Position numbers and translations under genes: made by a program. The notes under the pieces were generated by a model. It worked only from the letters and a program-made list of their open reading frames with translations, was not told the origin of the DNA and made no database searches. From Pseudomonadota bacterium (lineage in GTDB: Bacteria; Pseudomonadota; Gammaproteobacteria; Burkholderiales; Thiobacillaceae): a stretch of 45,192 nucleotides of DNA. Shown here in pieces: positions 7,850 through 16,720 of this stretch; position 1 is the stretch's first letter, and each line of letters starts with the position of its first letter. Where the stretch lies: positions 1 to 45,192 of the forward strand of contig JAUXXW010000055.1 of the NCBI GenBank assembly GCA_030684775.1, in the 5' to 3' direction.

Positions 7850-9109
7850 ATGTCCCTGCGCGCCCTCCTCCTCGACTTCAATTCCTACTTCGCCTCGGTG
7901 GAGCAACACCTGCGCCCGGAGTTGCGCGGGCGGCCTGTGGGTATCCTGCCGGTGATGGCGGAAACCAGTTGCTGCATCGCCGCCAGTTATCAGGCCAAGC
8001 GCTTCGGGGTGAAGACCGGCACCGGCGTCATGGATGCCCGCCGCCTCTGCCCGGACATCGTTTTTGTGCAGGCGCGGCCGCGTATCTATGTGGAAATGCA
8101 CCACCGCCTGATGGACATCGTCGATACGGTCATCGCCGTCAGCGAGGTGCTTTCCATCGACGAGGTGGCCTGCGATCTGACCGGTTCCTGGCAACAGGAA
8201 AGCGTGGTGCGGGAGTTGGCCGGCGAGGTCAAGGCGAAGCTGCGCGATCACGTCGGCGAAGTGCTCACCTGTTCCATCGGCGTCGGCCCCAACCGCTTTC
8301 TGGCCAAGACCGCATCCAACATGCAGAAGCCGGATGGGCTCGTCGTCATCAAGCTGGAAGACCTGCCGGATTGTCTGTTCCGCCTGAAATTGCAGGATCT
8401 CAACGGTATTGCCGGGGCCATGCTGGAGCGCTTGGAGCGACACGGCATCACCACGGTGGAAGCGCTGTGCCGGGCCGACCGCGAACACTTGCGCCGGGTC
8501 TGGGGCGGGGTCGGGGGCGAACGCATGTACGACCGCCTGCGCGGTGAAAACGTGGTGTTGCCGCCGTCGAAGCGTTCCAGCCTGGGCCACTCCCACGTCC
8601 TGCCGCCGCACCTGAGACACGACGCGGGCGCCTTCTCTGTGCTTTCCAAGCTGACCCAGAAAGCCGCGCTGCGACTGCGCGCCGAGGGCTATATGGCCGG
8701 GCGTCTGGGGGTGCGCGTGAGCTATCGCAAACATGCGGAATGGGGCGTGGATACCCGCTTCGCGCCGATGCGGGACACCCTCGCCTGTCTCAGATTGCTC
8801 GCCGCCCTCTGGGCGGAACGGCCACGCCGACGCGAGCCGCTCAAGGTCGGCATGGTGTTCGGCGACCTCGTCCCCAACGACAAGGTGAGCCTGCCGCTAT
8901 TCCCCGATGGCAGCCGCGGCCCCGGCCTGGACACCGCGCTGGACCGCGTGCGCCTGAAATTCGGCGCGGAAGCGCTCTACTTCGGCGGCGCTTTCCTGGC
9001 CCAGGAAGAAGCCCCCATGCGCATCTCCTTCACCCACATCCCGGATCTGAAGCTGGAAGCGGATGGCAAGACCGGAGGATTGGGCGAGCGGGTGTTGCTG
9101 GAGGTGTGA
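7850..9109 (+). CDS. Y-family (DinB/UmuC-like) translesion DNA polymerase
   Basis: A 419-residue cytoplasmic polymerase. It shows the family motifs in order: D9 in LDFNSYFASVEQ (metal ligand and steric-gate area), D104/E105 in LSIDEVACDLTG (catalytic acidic pair), then SIGVGPNRFLAKTASNMQKP for the fingers/palm junction, a helix-hairpin-helix region (~175-230), and a little-finger domain to the end. It copies past damaged template bases. The frame is open far upstream, but similarity starts at this ATG, and the promoter and operators lie immediately before it. The operator pair implies damage-inducible or repressor-controlled expression. No umuD, imuA or lexA is visible nearby. The exact subfamily (DinB versus UmuC/DnaE2-partner type) is not settled. 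Confidence 0.9.
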   Translation: MSLRALLLDFNSYFASVEQHLRPELRGRPVGILPVMAETSCCIAASYQAKRFGVKTGTGVMDARRLCPDIVFVQARPRIYVEMHHRLMDIVDTVIAVSEVLSIDEVACDLTGSWQQESVVRELAGEVKAKLRDHVGEVLTCSIGVGPNRFLAKTASNMQKPDGLVVIKLEDLPDCLFRLKLQDLNGIAGAMLERLERHGITTVEALCRADREHLRRVWGGVGGERMYDRLRGENVVLPPSKRSSLGHSHVLPPHLRHDAGAFSVLSKLTQKAALRLRAEGYMAGRLGVRVSYRKHAEWGVDTRFAPMRDTLACLRLLAALWAERPRRREPLKVGMVFGDLVPNDKVSLPLFPDGSRGPGLDTALDRVRLKFGAEALYFGGAFLAQEEAPMRISFTHIPDLKLEADGKTGGLGERVLLEV

Positions 9110-9248
9110 GGCGTGAGCCCAACCCGTGAGCCGGCACTCTCCCGCCCTGGCCGGGGAATTCGGGCCTATTCTCGGCTTGCCGCGCCGTTCGCGAACCGAA
9201 GCCCCCCGCCACCGGTCAACGCACCACCCCACCCACAAGGAGAACACC

Positions 9249-9719
9249 ATGCGCTGGTTGCCGCTACTGCTGATTGCCCTGCTCATCAACCCAGCCTCGG
9301 CCGCCGACCCGGAGGCGCCGTGGGGACGCGGCAAGGCGGGCGCGCAAGCCTATGCCAAACAGAAGGTGGTGTATGACGTCACGACGAGTTCCGAAGCCGC
9401 CATGCGTTCGGTCATCAGCCGCGCCCAACTGTTGGTCGATCTGAACGGTAGCGATCCGTTCGACAACAAGGTGGTCATCGTCCTGCACGGCAAGGAGATT
9501 CCCTTCTTTGCCGTGAAAAACCTGAGCAAACATCATGAACTGATGCAGCGCGCCCAAAGCGCGACGCTCGCCGGACTGATCGAATTCCGCATGTGCAAGC
9601 TGGCGGCGGAAGGCCACGGTTTCCAGCCGGAAGACTTCCACGGCTTCGTCAACCTGGTGCCGATGGCCGACGCGGAAATCGCCCGCCTGCAACAGGAGGG
9701 TTATGCCTACATGCGTTGA
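9249..9719 (+). CDS. Periplasmic DsrE/DsrF-like protein
   Basis: A 156-residue protein with a cleavable signal peptide (MRWLPLLLIALLINPASA, then ADPEAPWG). The mature part has the DsrE-like fold signature: KVVYDVTTSS at the first strand, VVIVLHGKEIPFF in the centre, and FRMCKLAAEGHGF carrying the conserved cysteine followed by DFHGFVNLVPMADAEIARLQQEGY. Members of this family handle sulfur or are linked to sulfur relay; exported versions are common in betaproteobacteria, but their substrate is unclear. The start at 9249 is fixed by AAGGAG at 9238-9243 and the signal peptide; the longer frame from 9126 has no leader character. It stands alone and has no dsr genes nearby. Confidence 0.85.
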   Translation: MRWLPLLLIALLINPASAADPEAPWGRGKAGAQAYAKQKVVYDVTTSSEAAMRSVISRAQLLVDLNGSDPFDNKVVIVLHGKEIPFFAVKNLSKHHELMQRAQSATLAGLIEFRMCKLAAEGHGFQPEDFHGFVNLVPMADAEIARLQQEGYAYMR

Positions 9720-9753
9720 CGGTGCGCGCACCTTCGCCGGCAAACATTGCCCG

Positions 9754-9801
9754 ACCCCGGCCAACGACCCGAAGATCGCCATTGGGGTCGTTGGCCGGGG
9801 T
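9754..9801. terminator. Strong hairpin between dsrE-like and modA-like genes
   Basis: A perfect 17-bp inverted repeat: ACCCCGGCCAACGACCC (9754-9770) pairs with 9785-9801, with a 14-nt loop. There is no U-run after the stem, so it may act as a Rho-assisted terminator, an mRNA-stabilising hairpin or a repeat element. Confidence 0.6.
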
Positions 9802-9811
9802 GGAGGTGTAA

Positions 9812-10600
<789 letters not shown>

Positions 10601-10742
10601 AATTGACCCGGCGGGGAATCGCGTGCCCCACCTGGAAACATTGCGACACGTTGTCCAGAAGACGTATTCCCGACCTTGTGCCTAGCAGCGGGTGGGGTGG
10701 GCGCATAGCCGAGGTGCGGCCACCGCGTGGCAGACTGACACC

Positions 10743-11390
10743 ATGAACCCAATCGATCTCGCCATGCCCGCGTCCATCCGCCGCATCAACCTGTTCGGCT
10801 GCCGGCGTAGCGGCACCAATTACCTGGGCGCGCTCCTGGTCCGCAACCTGGACGTCCGCCTGACGCCGGAAGCCTTTTCCTTCAAGCACGACCCGCCCAC
10901 GCCCCGCCTCCTGGCGCAACTGGCGGGCGACAAGGGCCGCGATCTGCTGTGTCTGATCTGCGTGCGGCATCCGGCGACCTGGATGGTCAGCCGCCTGATC
11001 TGGGCGCGCGAGAACCCCGCTTCCGGGCCGGCGGATGCGGGTTTTCTCTGTCGCCGTTACAACGACCGCTACCGCACCTGGTTCGATCTGGTGGCGCGCC
11101 ATCCCGAGCACGCGGCCTGGGTTCGTTACGAAGACCTCCTGGACGACCCCGCCGCCTGCCTGGCGGGTCTGCGCCGGTGTTTTCCGCTGCCGGCGCGCGG
11201 GCCGGATTTCGTGGCCGTTGAGACCCGGGTGGAGACCGGGAGGCGGGTGACCAGGGCGCCGTTCGACCGCGCCGCGCACGCGCTCGACCGCTATCTGGCG
11301 CGGCTGGCGCCGGCGGACATTCAGCGGATACGCGCGGACATCGACTGGAAAAGGCTCGCCTCCCTGGGTTATCGGGCGGAAGACATGTAG
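10743..11390 (+). CDS. Sulfotransferase-like P-loop protein
   Basis: A 215-residue cytoplasmic protein resembling the sulfotransferase superfamily. It has an N-terminal P-loop-like NLFGCRRSGTNYLGALL for the PAPS 5'-phosphosulfate, and CVRHPATWMVSRLIW, which matches the RxP....S loop that holds the 3'-phosphate. It also has WVRYEDLLDDPAACLAGL, a helix typical of bacterial sulfotransferases. Such enzymes move sulfate from PAPS to sugars or small molecules. It ends 37 bases before the convergent glycan cluster, so a role in decorating that glycan is conceivable but not shown. The start at 10743 lacks a clear Shine-Dalgarno. It is short for the family, so it may be a minimal version. Confidence 0.65.
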   Translation: MNPIDLAMPASIRRINLFGCRRSGTNYLGALLVRNLDVRLTPEAFSFKHDPPTPRLLAQLAGDKGRDLLCLICVRHPATWMVSRLIWARENPASGPADAGFLCRRYNDRYRTWFDLVARHPEHAAWVRYEDLLDDPAACLAGLRRCFPLPARGPDFVAVETRVETGRRVTRAPFDRAAHALDRYLARLAPADIQRIRADIDWKRLASLGYRAEDM

Positions 11391-11407
11391 CGCGGGCGCT
11401 ACATGTC
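11382..11407. terminator. Bidirectional hairpin between convergent genes
   Basis: A perfect 12-bp stem, GACATGTAGCGC with GCGCTACATGTC, separated by GG. It overlaps the stop codon (TAG) of the sulfotransferase-like gene and lies 20 bp from the end of the convergent GH13-like gene. Placement suggests it ends transcription from both sides; there is no strong U-run. Confidence 0.6.
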
Positions 11408-11426
11408 CAGCCGATAGCCCCTGACC

Positions 11427-14012
11427 CTACGCATCTATTCCATCTGATCGGATGCGGTATTCATACACGGCCGGTTCTCCCCGCGCGGCGGTGACCAGAC
11501 GCAGGTCGAGATCGGTTCCGCCGCCGGGCCGGGGGTTCAGTTCCAGTCTTTCCAGGCCCGCGGACAGGATGAGCGCGACACCGCCTTCGCTGTCTAAATA
11601 CAGGGTCGCCGGCCCGGGTCGGGAGAGGTGTCCGGGACCGGTTACCCGCTCGCCGTCCACATCCAGCACCCAGGCCATGCCGGCGGGGATGCGCAGGCGG
11701 TGGACGAAATAACCGGACTCATCGCAATACGACAGCAGACCGATACGGACCCGGACGCATTCGGGATCGGTCAGGTCGTAAATACAGCGGAACAGGCTGG
11801 GTGGGGCGCCGCGGGCGTGTTCGAAGCCGGTGTCGCCGACGCCGGCTAGGCGCCCTTCGGCGATGACGCCGGGGCCGGGGCCGATGCGCAGCTCCGCCGC
11901 CAGGTCGGCGCCCTGGCTGGTCGCGTCAGGATAGAGAACCGGCGCGGCGATCAGGTCGCAGGCTTCCAGGTGGCGGCGACCGCGCCGGTTCAGCCCCAGC
12001 AGCGCGCCACCCCGCTGCCTGGCCCAGACCCATTCCGTCACGCCGTGGCGATAGACGATGCGCCCGGCCGCCTCGATCAGGCTCTCGCCCGCCCGCGCGG
12101 CGGCGCCCTGGCTGTGCCGCTCGCCGTCCGTACCCCGCAGCAGCCAGCCGAAACCCGGCACCACGCCGCCGGGCAAGGTTTGCGGCTCGGCCAGGAAGTT
12201 GATGGCGACCCACACCCGTTCCCGGCCCTCTCCGCGAATCAGGGACAGCACGCCGGGCACGGGCGGTTCCGTGATCGTCTGGCCGCCGTGGCGCAGGGCC
12301 GGGTAGCGCCGGCGCAGTTGCAAAGGCCGTTCCAGTTCCGCTTCCAGGCGCTCGGCCTGGCCGCGGTGGAACAGGGGGACGCAGCGGCCGAACAGCAACA
12401 GGGCGGCGAGCGGGGTGAGTAGGCGCGCGCCGAAGCGGGCGCGCGCCGGGGTGGTGTCGGGGTTTTCCAGGAAGCGCGCCGGCCAGGCCGCGTCGTCCTG
12501 GAGGCGCAGCCAGGCGGCCAGGTCCGCCACCCAGTCGGCGGGGTCGGGGTAACCCGGCAGGGCGCACAGCAGCCGATAGAAGGGCTGATCGAGCAACCAG
12601 TCGCCATTCGCCAGGAAACGCGGGTCGCCGTCCGTCTCGGGGAACAACACGGCATCCGGGCGCTGCCGTCGCAGCGCGGTGGCGAGGTCCGCGAGCAGGG
12701 CCAGGCCGCCGCCCAGGCCGGAGGCGCTGGCCCGGTAGGGCAGGCCGGGCGCCCAGTTGGGCGGGCCGCCCTCGGCGCAATCGACGCGCAGGCCGTCGAG
12801 GTCCAGCCGCGCCATCCAGTCGCGCGCGAGTTCGCATAGCCAGGCGCGATAGCCGGGGTGAGCGTAGTCGAGGGCGAGGCAGCCCCAGCGGGTCTGGGGC
12901 GCGCCATCGGGGTCGAGGGCGACGAATTCCGGATGCTCGCGCGCCAAGTCCGCCCCCGGCATGGGGCCATGTGGGACGAAGTCGAGCAAGACGCGCATGT
13001 CGAGGGCGTGGGCGGCATCCACCATGGCGCGGCAATCGGCTTCGCCGCCGAGACCGGGCTCCACCTGGCGGTAGTCCCAGATGCGGTACGGCCAGGGCAT
13101 CTCGCACTCGTAGAGGGGGAGCAGCCAGAGTGCGTCGAAACCACGGTCATGCAGCGCCGGCAGGCGGCGGGCGAAATCGGCGCAGGAACGCGCCAGATCG
13201 TGGCGTATCTCTTCCAGGCTGCCCGCCGGATGGGCGGCATACAACACCGGCCCGCGCGCCCAGGGCGGCGGCTGACGGATGCCACCGGCCAGTTCCGCGT
13301 AGTGCGCGCGCAGGGCGGCCAGGGCGGCTTCCAGGCCGCCTTGCACCGGAATCAGCCACTGGCCGCCGACCCGTTGTTCCACGCCCGGCTCCAGTCGGCC
13401 CTGCGTGGAAAAGACGCTGGACAGGACAACCGCGCCGTCGCGTTCATGCACCCAGGTAACCGAGGTTTCCACCGGGTCGTGGCTGTGCACCACGAGGGAA
13501 AAGTGCCGGCCCGGATGGTGCAGAATCACCCCGTGCCGTGCCCGCTGGCTGCGCTGGCCGTCGGGCGTGTGGCGACGCGGCGGAAACGCGTCGGGGATGA
13601 GATAGAACCACTCCCCGGGGGCGCCGAGGGTGAGCGGCGGCAGGCGCAGGGCCAAGTCACCGAGGCGTTGCGCGGGGCCGGCGGTGTTCAAGGTGAGTTC
13701 ACGCTTCAGCACCTCGCCCTGGAGCCAGGTTTCCTCGACGCTGACCAGGGACTTGTCACGTCGATTCGGCGCGGCGGGTCGATCCGTCGTTGCTCCCTCT
13801 CCCCCGGCCCCTCCCCCACCGGGGGAGGGGAGACAAGCTTCGCGCCGCGGGGTCTTGCCGGAGCCGGCCAGAACGCGCCAAACATCGGGGCAAATCGAGC
13901 CGCCGTCGAGTTGCAGTTCCACCAGGCTGGCTTCCGCCGGACGATCCAGGCGCTCGCCGTCGAGAAAGAGGCCGATCTCATCCGGCCCGAGAAAGCGGCA
14001 TTCCAGGTTCAT
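11427..14012 (-). CDS. GH13-like (alpha-amylase superfamily) protein, last gene of the glycan cluster
   Basis: An 861-residue protein without a signal peptide. Residues ~1-250 form a beta-rich accessory region; ~260-620 form a (beta/alpha)8 GH13-type barrel with LPALHDRGFDALWLLPLYE, the nucleophile site D411 in LDGLRVDCAEGG, the acid/base site E459 in LFPETDGD, and D519 in FLENPDTTPAR. The last block is normally ENHD; here the histidine is proline, as in some maltosyl-transferring relatives. The C-terminal ~240 residues are beta-sandwich. It probably cleaves or transfers alpha-glucosyl units on the product of the upstream glycosyltransferases; the exact activity cannot be read. A palindromic repeat is translated in frame at residues ~60-75. 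The start ATG (14012) lies exactly at the edge of the element 14013-14154. Confidence 0.8.
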   Translation of the reverse strand: MNLECRFLGPDEIGLFLDGERLDRPAEASLVELQLDGGSICPDVWRVLAGSGKTPRREACLPSPGGGGAGGEGATTDRPAAPNRRDKSLVSVEETWLQGEVLKRELTLNTAGPAQRLGDLALRLPPLTLGAPGEWFYLIPDAFPPRRHTPDGQRSQRARHGVILHHPGRHFSLVVHSHDPVETSVTWVHERDGAVVLSSVFSTQGRLEPGVEQRVGGQWLIPVQGGLEAALAALRAHYAELAGGIRQPPPWARGPVLYAAHPAGSLEEIRHDLARSCADFARRLPALHDRGFDALWLLPLYECEMPWPYRIWDYRQVEPGLGGEADCRAMVDAAHALDMRVLLDFVPHGPMPGADLAREHPEFVALDPDGAPQTRWGCLALDYAHPGYRAWLCELARDWMARLDLDGLRVDCAEGGPPNWAPGLPYRASASGLGGGLALLADLATALRRQRPDAVLFPETDGDPRFLANGDWLLDQPFYRLLCALPGYPDPADWVADLAAWLRLQDDAAWPARFLENPDTTPARARFGARLLTPLAALLLFGRCVPLFHRGQAERLEAELERPLQLRRRYPALRHGGQTITEPPVPGVLSLIRGEGRERVWVAINFLAEPQTLPGGVVPGFGWLLRGTDGERHSQGAAARAGESLIEAAGRIVYRHGVTEWVWARQRGGALLGLNRRGRRHLEACDLIAAPVLYPDATSQGADLAAELRIGPGPGVIAEGRLAGVGDTGFEHARGAPPSLFRCIYDLTDPECVRVRIGLLSYCDESGYFVHRLRIPAGMAWVLDVDGERVTGPGHLSRPGPATLYLDSEGGVALILSAGLERLELNPRPGGGTDLDLRLVTAARGEPAVYEYRIRSDGIDA
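13787..13832. repeat. GC-rich palindromic repeat inside the GH13-like coding sequence
   Basis: CTCCCTCTCCCCCGGCCCCT followed by CCCCACCGGGGGAGGGGAGA. The palindrome CCCCTCCCC/GGGGAGGGG recurs at 19131-19172 (again inside a gene) and, inverted, at 30094-30150 (intergenic). Here it is read without breaking the frame as the low-complexity stretch SPGGGGAGGEGATT. Confidence 0.8.
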
Positions 14013-14154
14013 ACTAAAAACCGCAGTTGGCACTGGTGTGGGTGCGAATTTATTCGCACATTCAAGGACTTCGGTGCGAATAAATTCGCATCTACAACAC
14101 TCGCGCAACTTGTTGAATTGGAATGACTTCCTCTTGCAACTGAGGTTTTTAGGT
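14013..14154. repeat. Palindromic junction element 1 (between pentapeptide and GH13-like genes)
   Basis: The ends are inverted copies of CTAAAAACC(T/G)CAGTTG. The interior has an 18-bp palindrome arm GTGCGAATTTATTCGCAC at 14042-14059, a 14-nt loop, the complementary arm at 14074-14090, then a ~45-bp unique tail. It fills exactly the space between the stop of one gene (TGA inside ATGA at 14155-14158) and the start of the next (14012). GGTTCAT flanks both sides as a probable target duplication. A near-identical element, with its tail inverted, is at 17728-17869. Confidence 0.85.
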
Positions 14155-15201
14155 TCATGCCTTACCTGTAGCGCCGGCGGCTCGCCGGCGAGCCGCCGGC
14201 ACTACGGGCCACAGGGTGCGGCCGGGGGTCTCGATGCGCAGCAGCGCCGGGCCGGAGCCGGCGGCGAGGCGTTCGCCCAGGGTTTCCAGGGCGGCGGGGT
14301 CGGGGCCGACCAGGACCGCCGCTGCTTCCACAAAGTCGATGCTTTCCAGCACCACTCCGGCCTGCCGCGTCCAGGCCAGGAGTTCGGCCAGTTCCCACTC
14401 GCCCAGGGGGGCGGCGTAGACCAAGCGCAGCTCGCCGCTTTCAGCCGGCAGCAGGTTCAGATTCGCGTCGCGCGCCGGCGCGTGTTCGCGGTCTTCGCCG
14501 AGAAAGGCGGCTTCCGCCATCAGGCTGCGCATCCCCCGGGTGCGGGCGCCGTCCAGTTTGGCGCCACTGAGCAGGGCATGGGAGAGGTCGGCGTCGCGCA
14601 GGTCGGCCGTTTCCAGGTCGCAGCCTTCCAGGTCGACGCCGACCAGGCTGGCGCCCTGGAGACAGGCGCCGCGCAGGTCGGACTCCGCCAGACAGGCTTG
14701 ATCCAGCCGGGCGCCGCGCAGGTTGGCTTGCGCCAGGCGGCTGCGGCGCAAGTCGGCATCGATCAGGTTCGCGCCGCGCAGGTCGGCCCGCTCCAGGCGG
14801 GCGCCGCGCAGCCGCGCCTGGCCGCCCAGGTTGGCGCGGTGCAGGCAGACCGCCGCGCCGCGCGCCTTTTCCAGGACCGCGCCGTAGAGGTTGGCATCGA
14901 CCAGGTCGCAGCCGGCCAGGAGGGCGCCGGAGAGGTCGGCGCCGCCCAGGCCGGCGCCGCGCAATCGGGCTTGACGCAGATCGGCCCGCTCCAGGCGGGC
15001 CTCGTTGAGGAATACCCCGGAAATATCCGCGCCGCGCAGGTCGGCGCGGCGCAGATCGACCTCGGCTAGGTTCCAGTCGCGGCCCAGGCGATAGCCGCGC
15101 AGCACCAGCCGCTCGCCGGCCGCGCCGCCGGTTTTTCCACTCAACCAGGCCCGGTGCCGCGACAGCGCGAGCCAGAAACGGTCTTCGTCGAGGTCGATCA
15201 T
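14155..15201 (-). CDS. Pentapeptide-repeat protein with a unique C-terminal domain
   Basis: A 348-residue protein. Residues ~35-230 are about 35 tandem A(D/N)Lxx-type pentapeptides (RADLRGADISGVFLNEARL and onward), which fold as a right-handed quadrilateral beta-helix. Residues ~250-348 are a separate non-repeat domain (NLLPAESGELRLVYAAPLGE..., then LLRIETPGRTLWPVVPAARR) that I do not recognise. There is no signal peptide or membrane helix, so it is probably cytosolic, perhaps a scaffold for the enzymes of the cluster. The ATG at 15201 overlaps the stop of the preceding glycosyltransferase by four bases (ATGA), showing translational coupling; the frame extends eight codons further but without a better start. 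Fluoroquinolone-resistance-type function is possible for this fold but not suggested by context. Confidence 0.85.
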   Translation of the reverse strand: MIDLDEDRFWLALSRHRAWLSGKTGGAAGERLVLRGYRLGRDWNLAEVDLRRADLRGADISGVFLNEARLERADLRQARLRGAGLGGADLSGALLAGCDLVDANLYGAVLEKARGAAVCLHRANLGGQARLRGARLERADLRGANLIDADLRRSRLAQANLRGARLDQACLAESDLRGACLQGASLVGVDLEGCDLETADLRDADLSHALLSGAKLDGARTRGMRSLMAEAAFLGEDREHAPARDANLNLLPAESGELRLVYAAPLGEWELAELLAWTRQAGVVLESIDFVEAAAVLVGPDPAALETLGERLAAGSGPALLRIETPGRTLWPVVPAARRRAAGATGKA

Positions 15202-16133
15202 GGTCGTCGCCGCGCCAGGCAGCATTCCACCACCTCGGCGAGGCGGTCTTCGTGGCGGTATTCGCGGCGCACCCAGGCGGACTGTTCGCTATGGCGCCGC
15301 TCGGCGTAGCCCGCCGGGCCGGCGAGGATGGCCGCCTTTTCCCGTTCCAGCATCGCGCGCAGGCGGCCGCGATCCCAGTCCCAGGAGAAGAAGCCGGGGC
15401 TGTCGGCGAGATGGCGTTCCCGCAGCCAGGTTCGGCTGGGAGCGACGATCCAGTTGCCGGCGGCGAGGTTCTCCAGCAGGGGCAGGCCGAAGCACTCGTA
15501 GAAGGTGAGGAAGAAGAAATGACAACGCCGGTACAGGTCGAATATCTGCTCCGGGCCGTAATCCTGGTTGTGCCGGCCGAGTTCGACGATGGGGATGTGC
15601 AGGTCCGCCAGCACCCGGCGCGCCACCTCGTAATTGGCTCGGGTGTGGCTGGGAGAACACTCCAAGTTGCCGCCGTGGTCCTCCGGGTGGCCCTGGCGCC
15701 AGTGGTCGATCAGCGCCAGCGGCAGCGCGGGCTTGGCCGGTTGCAGGCATTCCTCGGGCAGGAGGTAGCCGATCTGCGCCTGGCGCGGGTCGGCGTCCGC
15801 GCCGAGGCGGCCGACGATGAGCTGATAGTCCACGGCGGTATGCGGGATGGGACCGTTCTCCAGTTCGTAGGGGACGATGCTGCCGACCAGAACCGGGCCG
15901 CGCAGGCGTTGCCGCAATTCCCGGCCCTGGTGGAAGAACAGGTGCGACATGTCGAACACGAAGTTGAGGTCGGCGTTCTCGGGCGGCTCGAAGCGGGGCT
16001 GCCGGGGAACGCCGAGAAAGTCCCATTCCAGCACCTGTGCCTCGGGGTAGTGGGCTCGGAACCAGCGCAACACCCCGCGCGCCTGGTTGGCGGGGGAGTT
16101 GTTGGTGAAGGGGTAGAAGAAGTTGGCGATCAC
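15198..16133 (-). CDS. Glycosyltransferase with EX7E motif (GT-B fold)
   Basis: A 311-residue protein starting at GTG 16133, which overlaps the stop of the PIG-L gene by four bases (GTGA). Its first residues, VIANFFYPFTNNSPANQARG, replace the usual glycine-rich GT-B opening. The C-terminal half has FFFLTFYECFGLPLLENLAAG, the E-x7-E motif that binds the nucleotide-sugar phosphate in GT4-type retaining enzymes. The frame continues upstream through the PIG-L gene, but that part is a shadow. Acceptor and donor are unknown; the N-terminal half is unusual enough that the family assignment is only to the GT-B superfamily. It probably adds one sugar in the pathway encoded by this cluster. Confidence 0.75.
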   Translation of the reverse strand: MIANFFYPFTNNSPANQARGVLRWFRAHYPEAQVLEWDFLGVPRQPRFEPPENADLNFVFDMSHLFFHQGRELRQRLRGPVLVGSIVPYELENGPIPHTAVDYQLIVGRLGADADPRQAQIGYLLPEECLQPAKPALPLALIDHWRQGHPEDHGGNLECSPSHTRANYEVARRVLADLHIPIVELGRHNQDYGPEQIFDLYRRCHFFFLTFYECFGLPLLENLAAGNWIVAPSRTWLRERHLADSPGFFSWDWDRGRLRAMLEREKAAILAGPAGYAERRHSEQSAWVRREYRHEDRLAEVVECCLARRRP

Positions 16134-16720
16134 GGCCTTTCCTCCGGCAACGGCCAGGCCCGCCAATAACGCTCCGGCTCGCCGCGAAAATGCCGGGTGA
16201 CGTGGCGCTGCGTGCGGTAGTCGAGGAGGGCGGCGTCCTTGCGCGCCTGTTCCTCGGCGCCGGCTTGCAGTACACGGTCCGGCGGGCGCAGCGGGTACAG
16301 CGGCGCGACCGGGTATTGCCACAGTTCCACGCCCCATTCCTGCGCCAGAATCAGGGCCAGGGCGCCGACCTTGGCGTGGTCCGGATGCTCGTCCTCGATG
16401 GCGTGGGCGTAGAGCCGCCGCGGCGGCAGCGGGAACAGGGCGCGCAGGCGGGACAGCACCGCCAGCGGCGAGAAGACCCATTCCGGCTCGCCCAGAAAAT
16501 GGACGCGGGGGATGCCCAACCGCGCTAGCGCCGCCCGGCTTTCCGCCTCGCGCTCCACCACCAGATCAGCCTGGGGCAACTCGGGTCGGGCCGGATCGGC
16601 GCCGAGGCCGCCGTCGGTCACCACCACCACCACGGCGTCCGAGTCGCGTTGCAACAGGATGCCGCAGCCGATCACCTCGTCGTCCGGATGCGCCGCCAGG
16701 ACCAGGGTTTGCGGAGTCAC
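16130..16720 (-). CDS. PIG-L/LmbE-family N-acetylsugar deacetylase
   Basis: A 196-residue single-domain enzyme. It has the two zinc-binding motifs of the family: AAHPDDEVIGCG near the N-terminus and DEHPDHAKVGAL in the middle. These enzymes remove acetyl from N-acetylglucosaminyl groups (MshB, BshB, GlcNAc-PI deacetylase), and often follow a GT4 enzyme that installs the GlcNAc. The start is GTG 16720, overlapping the previous gene's TAG by one base (TAGTG). It lies between two glycosyltransferase genes and is the stand-alone counterpart of the PIG-L domain inside the fusion at 17870-20959. Substrate is inferred from family and context only. Confidence 0.9.
   Translation of the reverse strand: MTPQTLVLAAHPDDEVIGCGILLQRDSDAVVVVVTDGGLGADPARPELPQADLVVEREAESRAALARLGIPRVHFLGEPEWVFSPLAVLSRLRALFPLPPRRLYAHAIEDEHPDHAKVGALALILAQEWGVELWQYPVAPLYPLRPPDRVLQAGAEEQARKDAALLDYRTQRHVTRHFRGEPERYWRAWPLPEERP

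Noticed and set aside
13630-15069. A 479-codon plus-strand frame over the pentapeptide gene
   Set aside because: It is the periodic complement of the A(D/N)Lxx repeats (AQVGLRQ-type units), not an independent repeat protein.
14520-15070. CRISPR-like 15-bp periodicity
   Set aside because: The periodicity comes from pentapeptide codons. There are no spacers of constant length between identical repeats and no cas genes.
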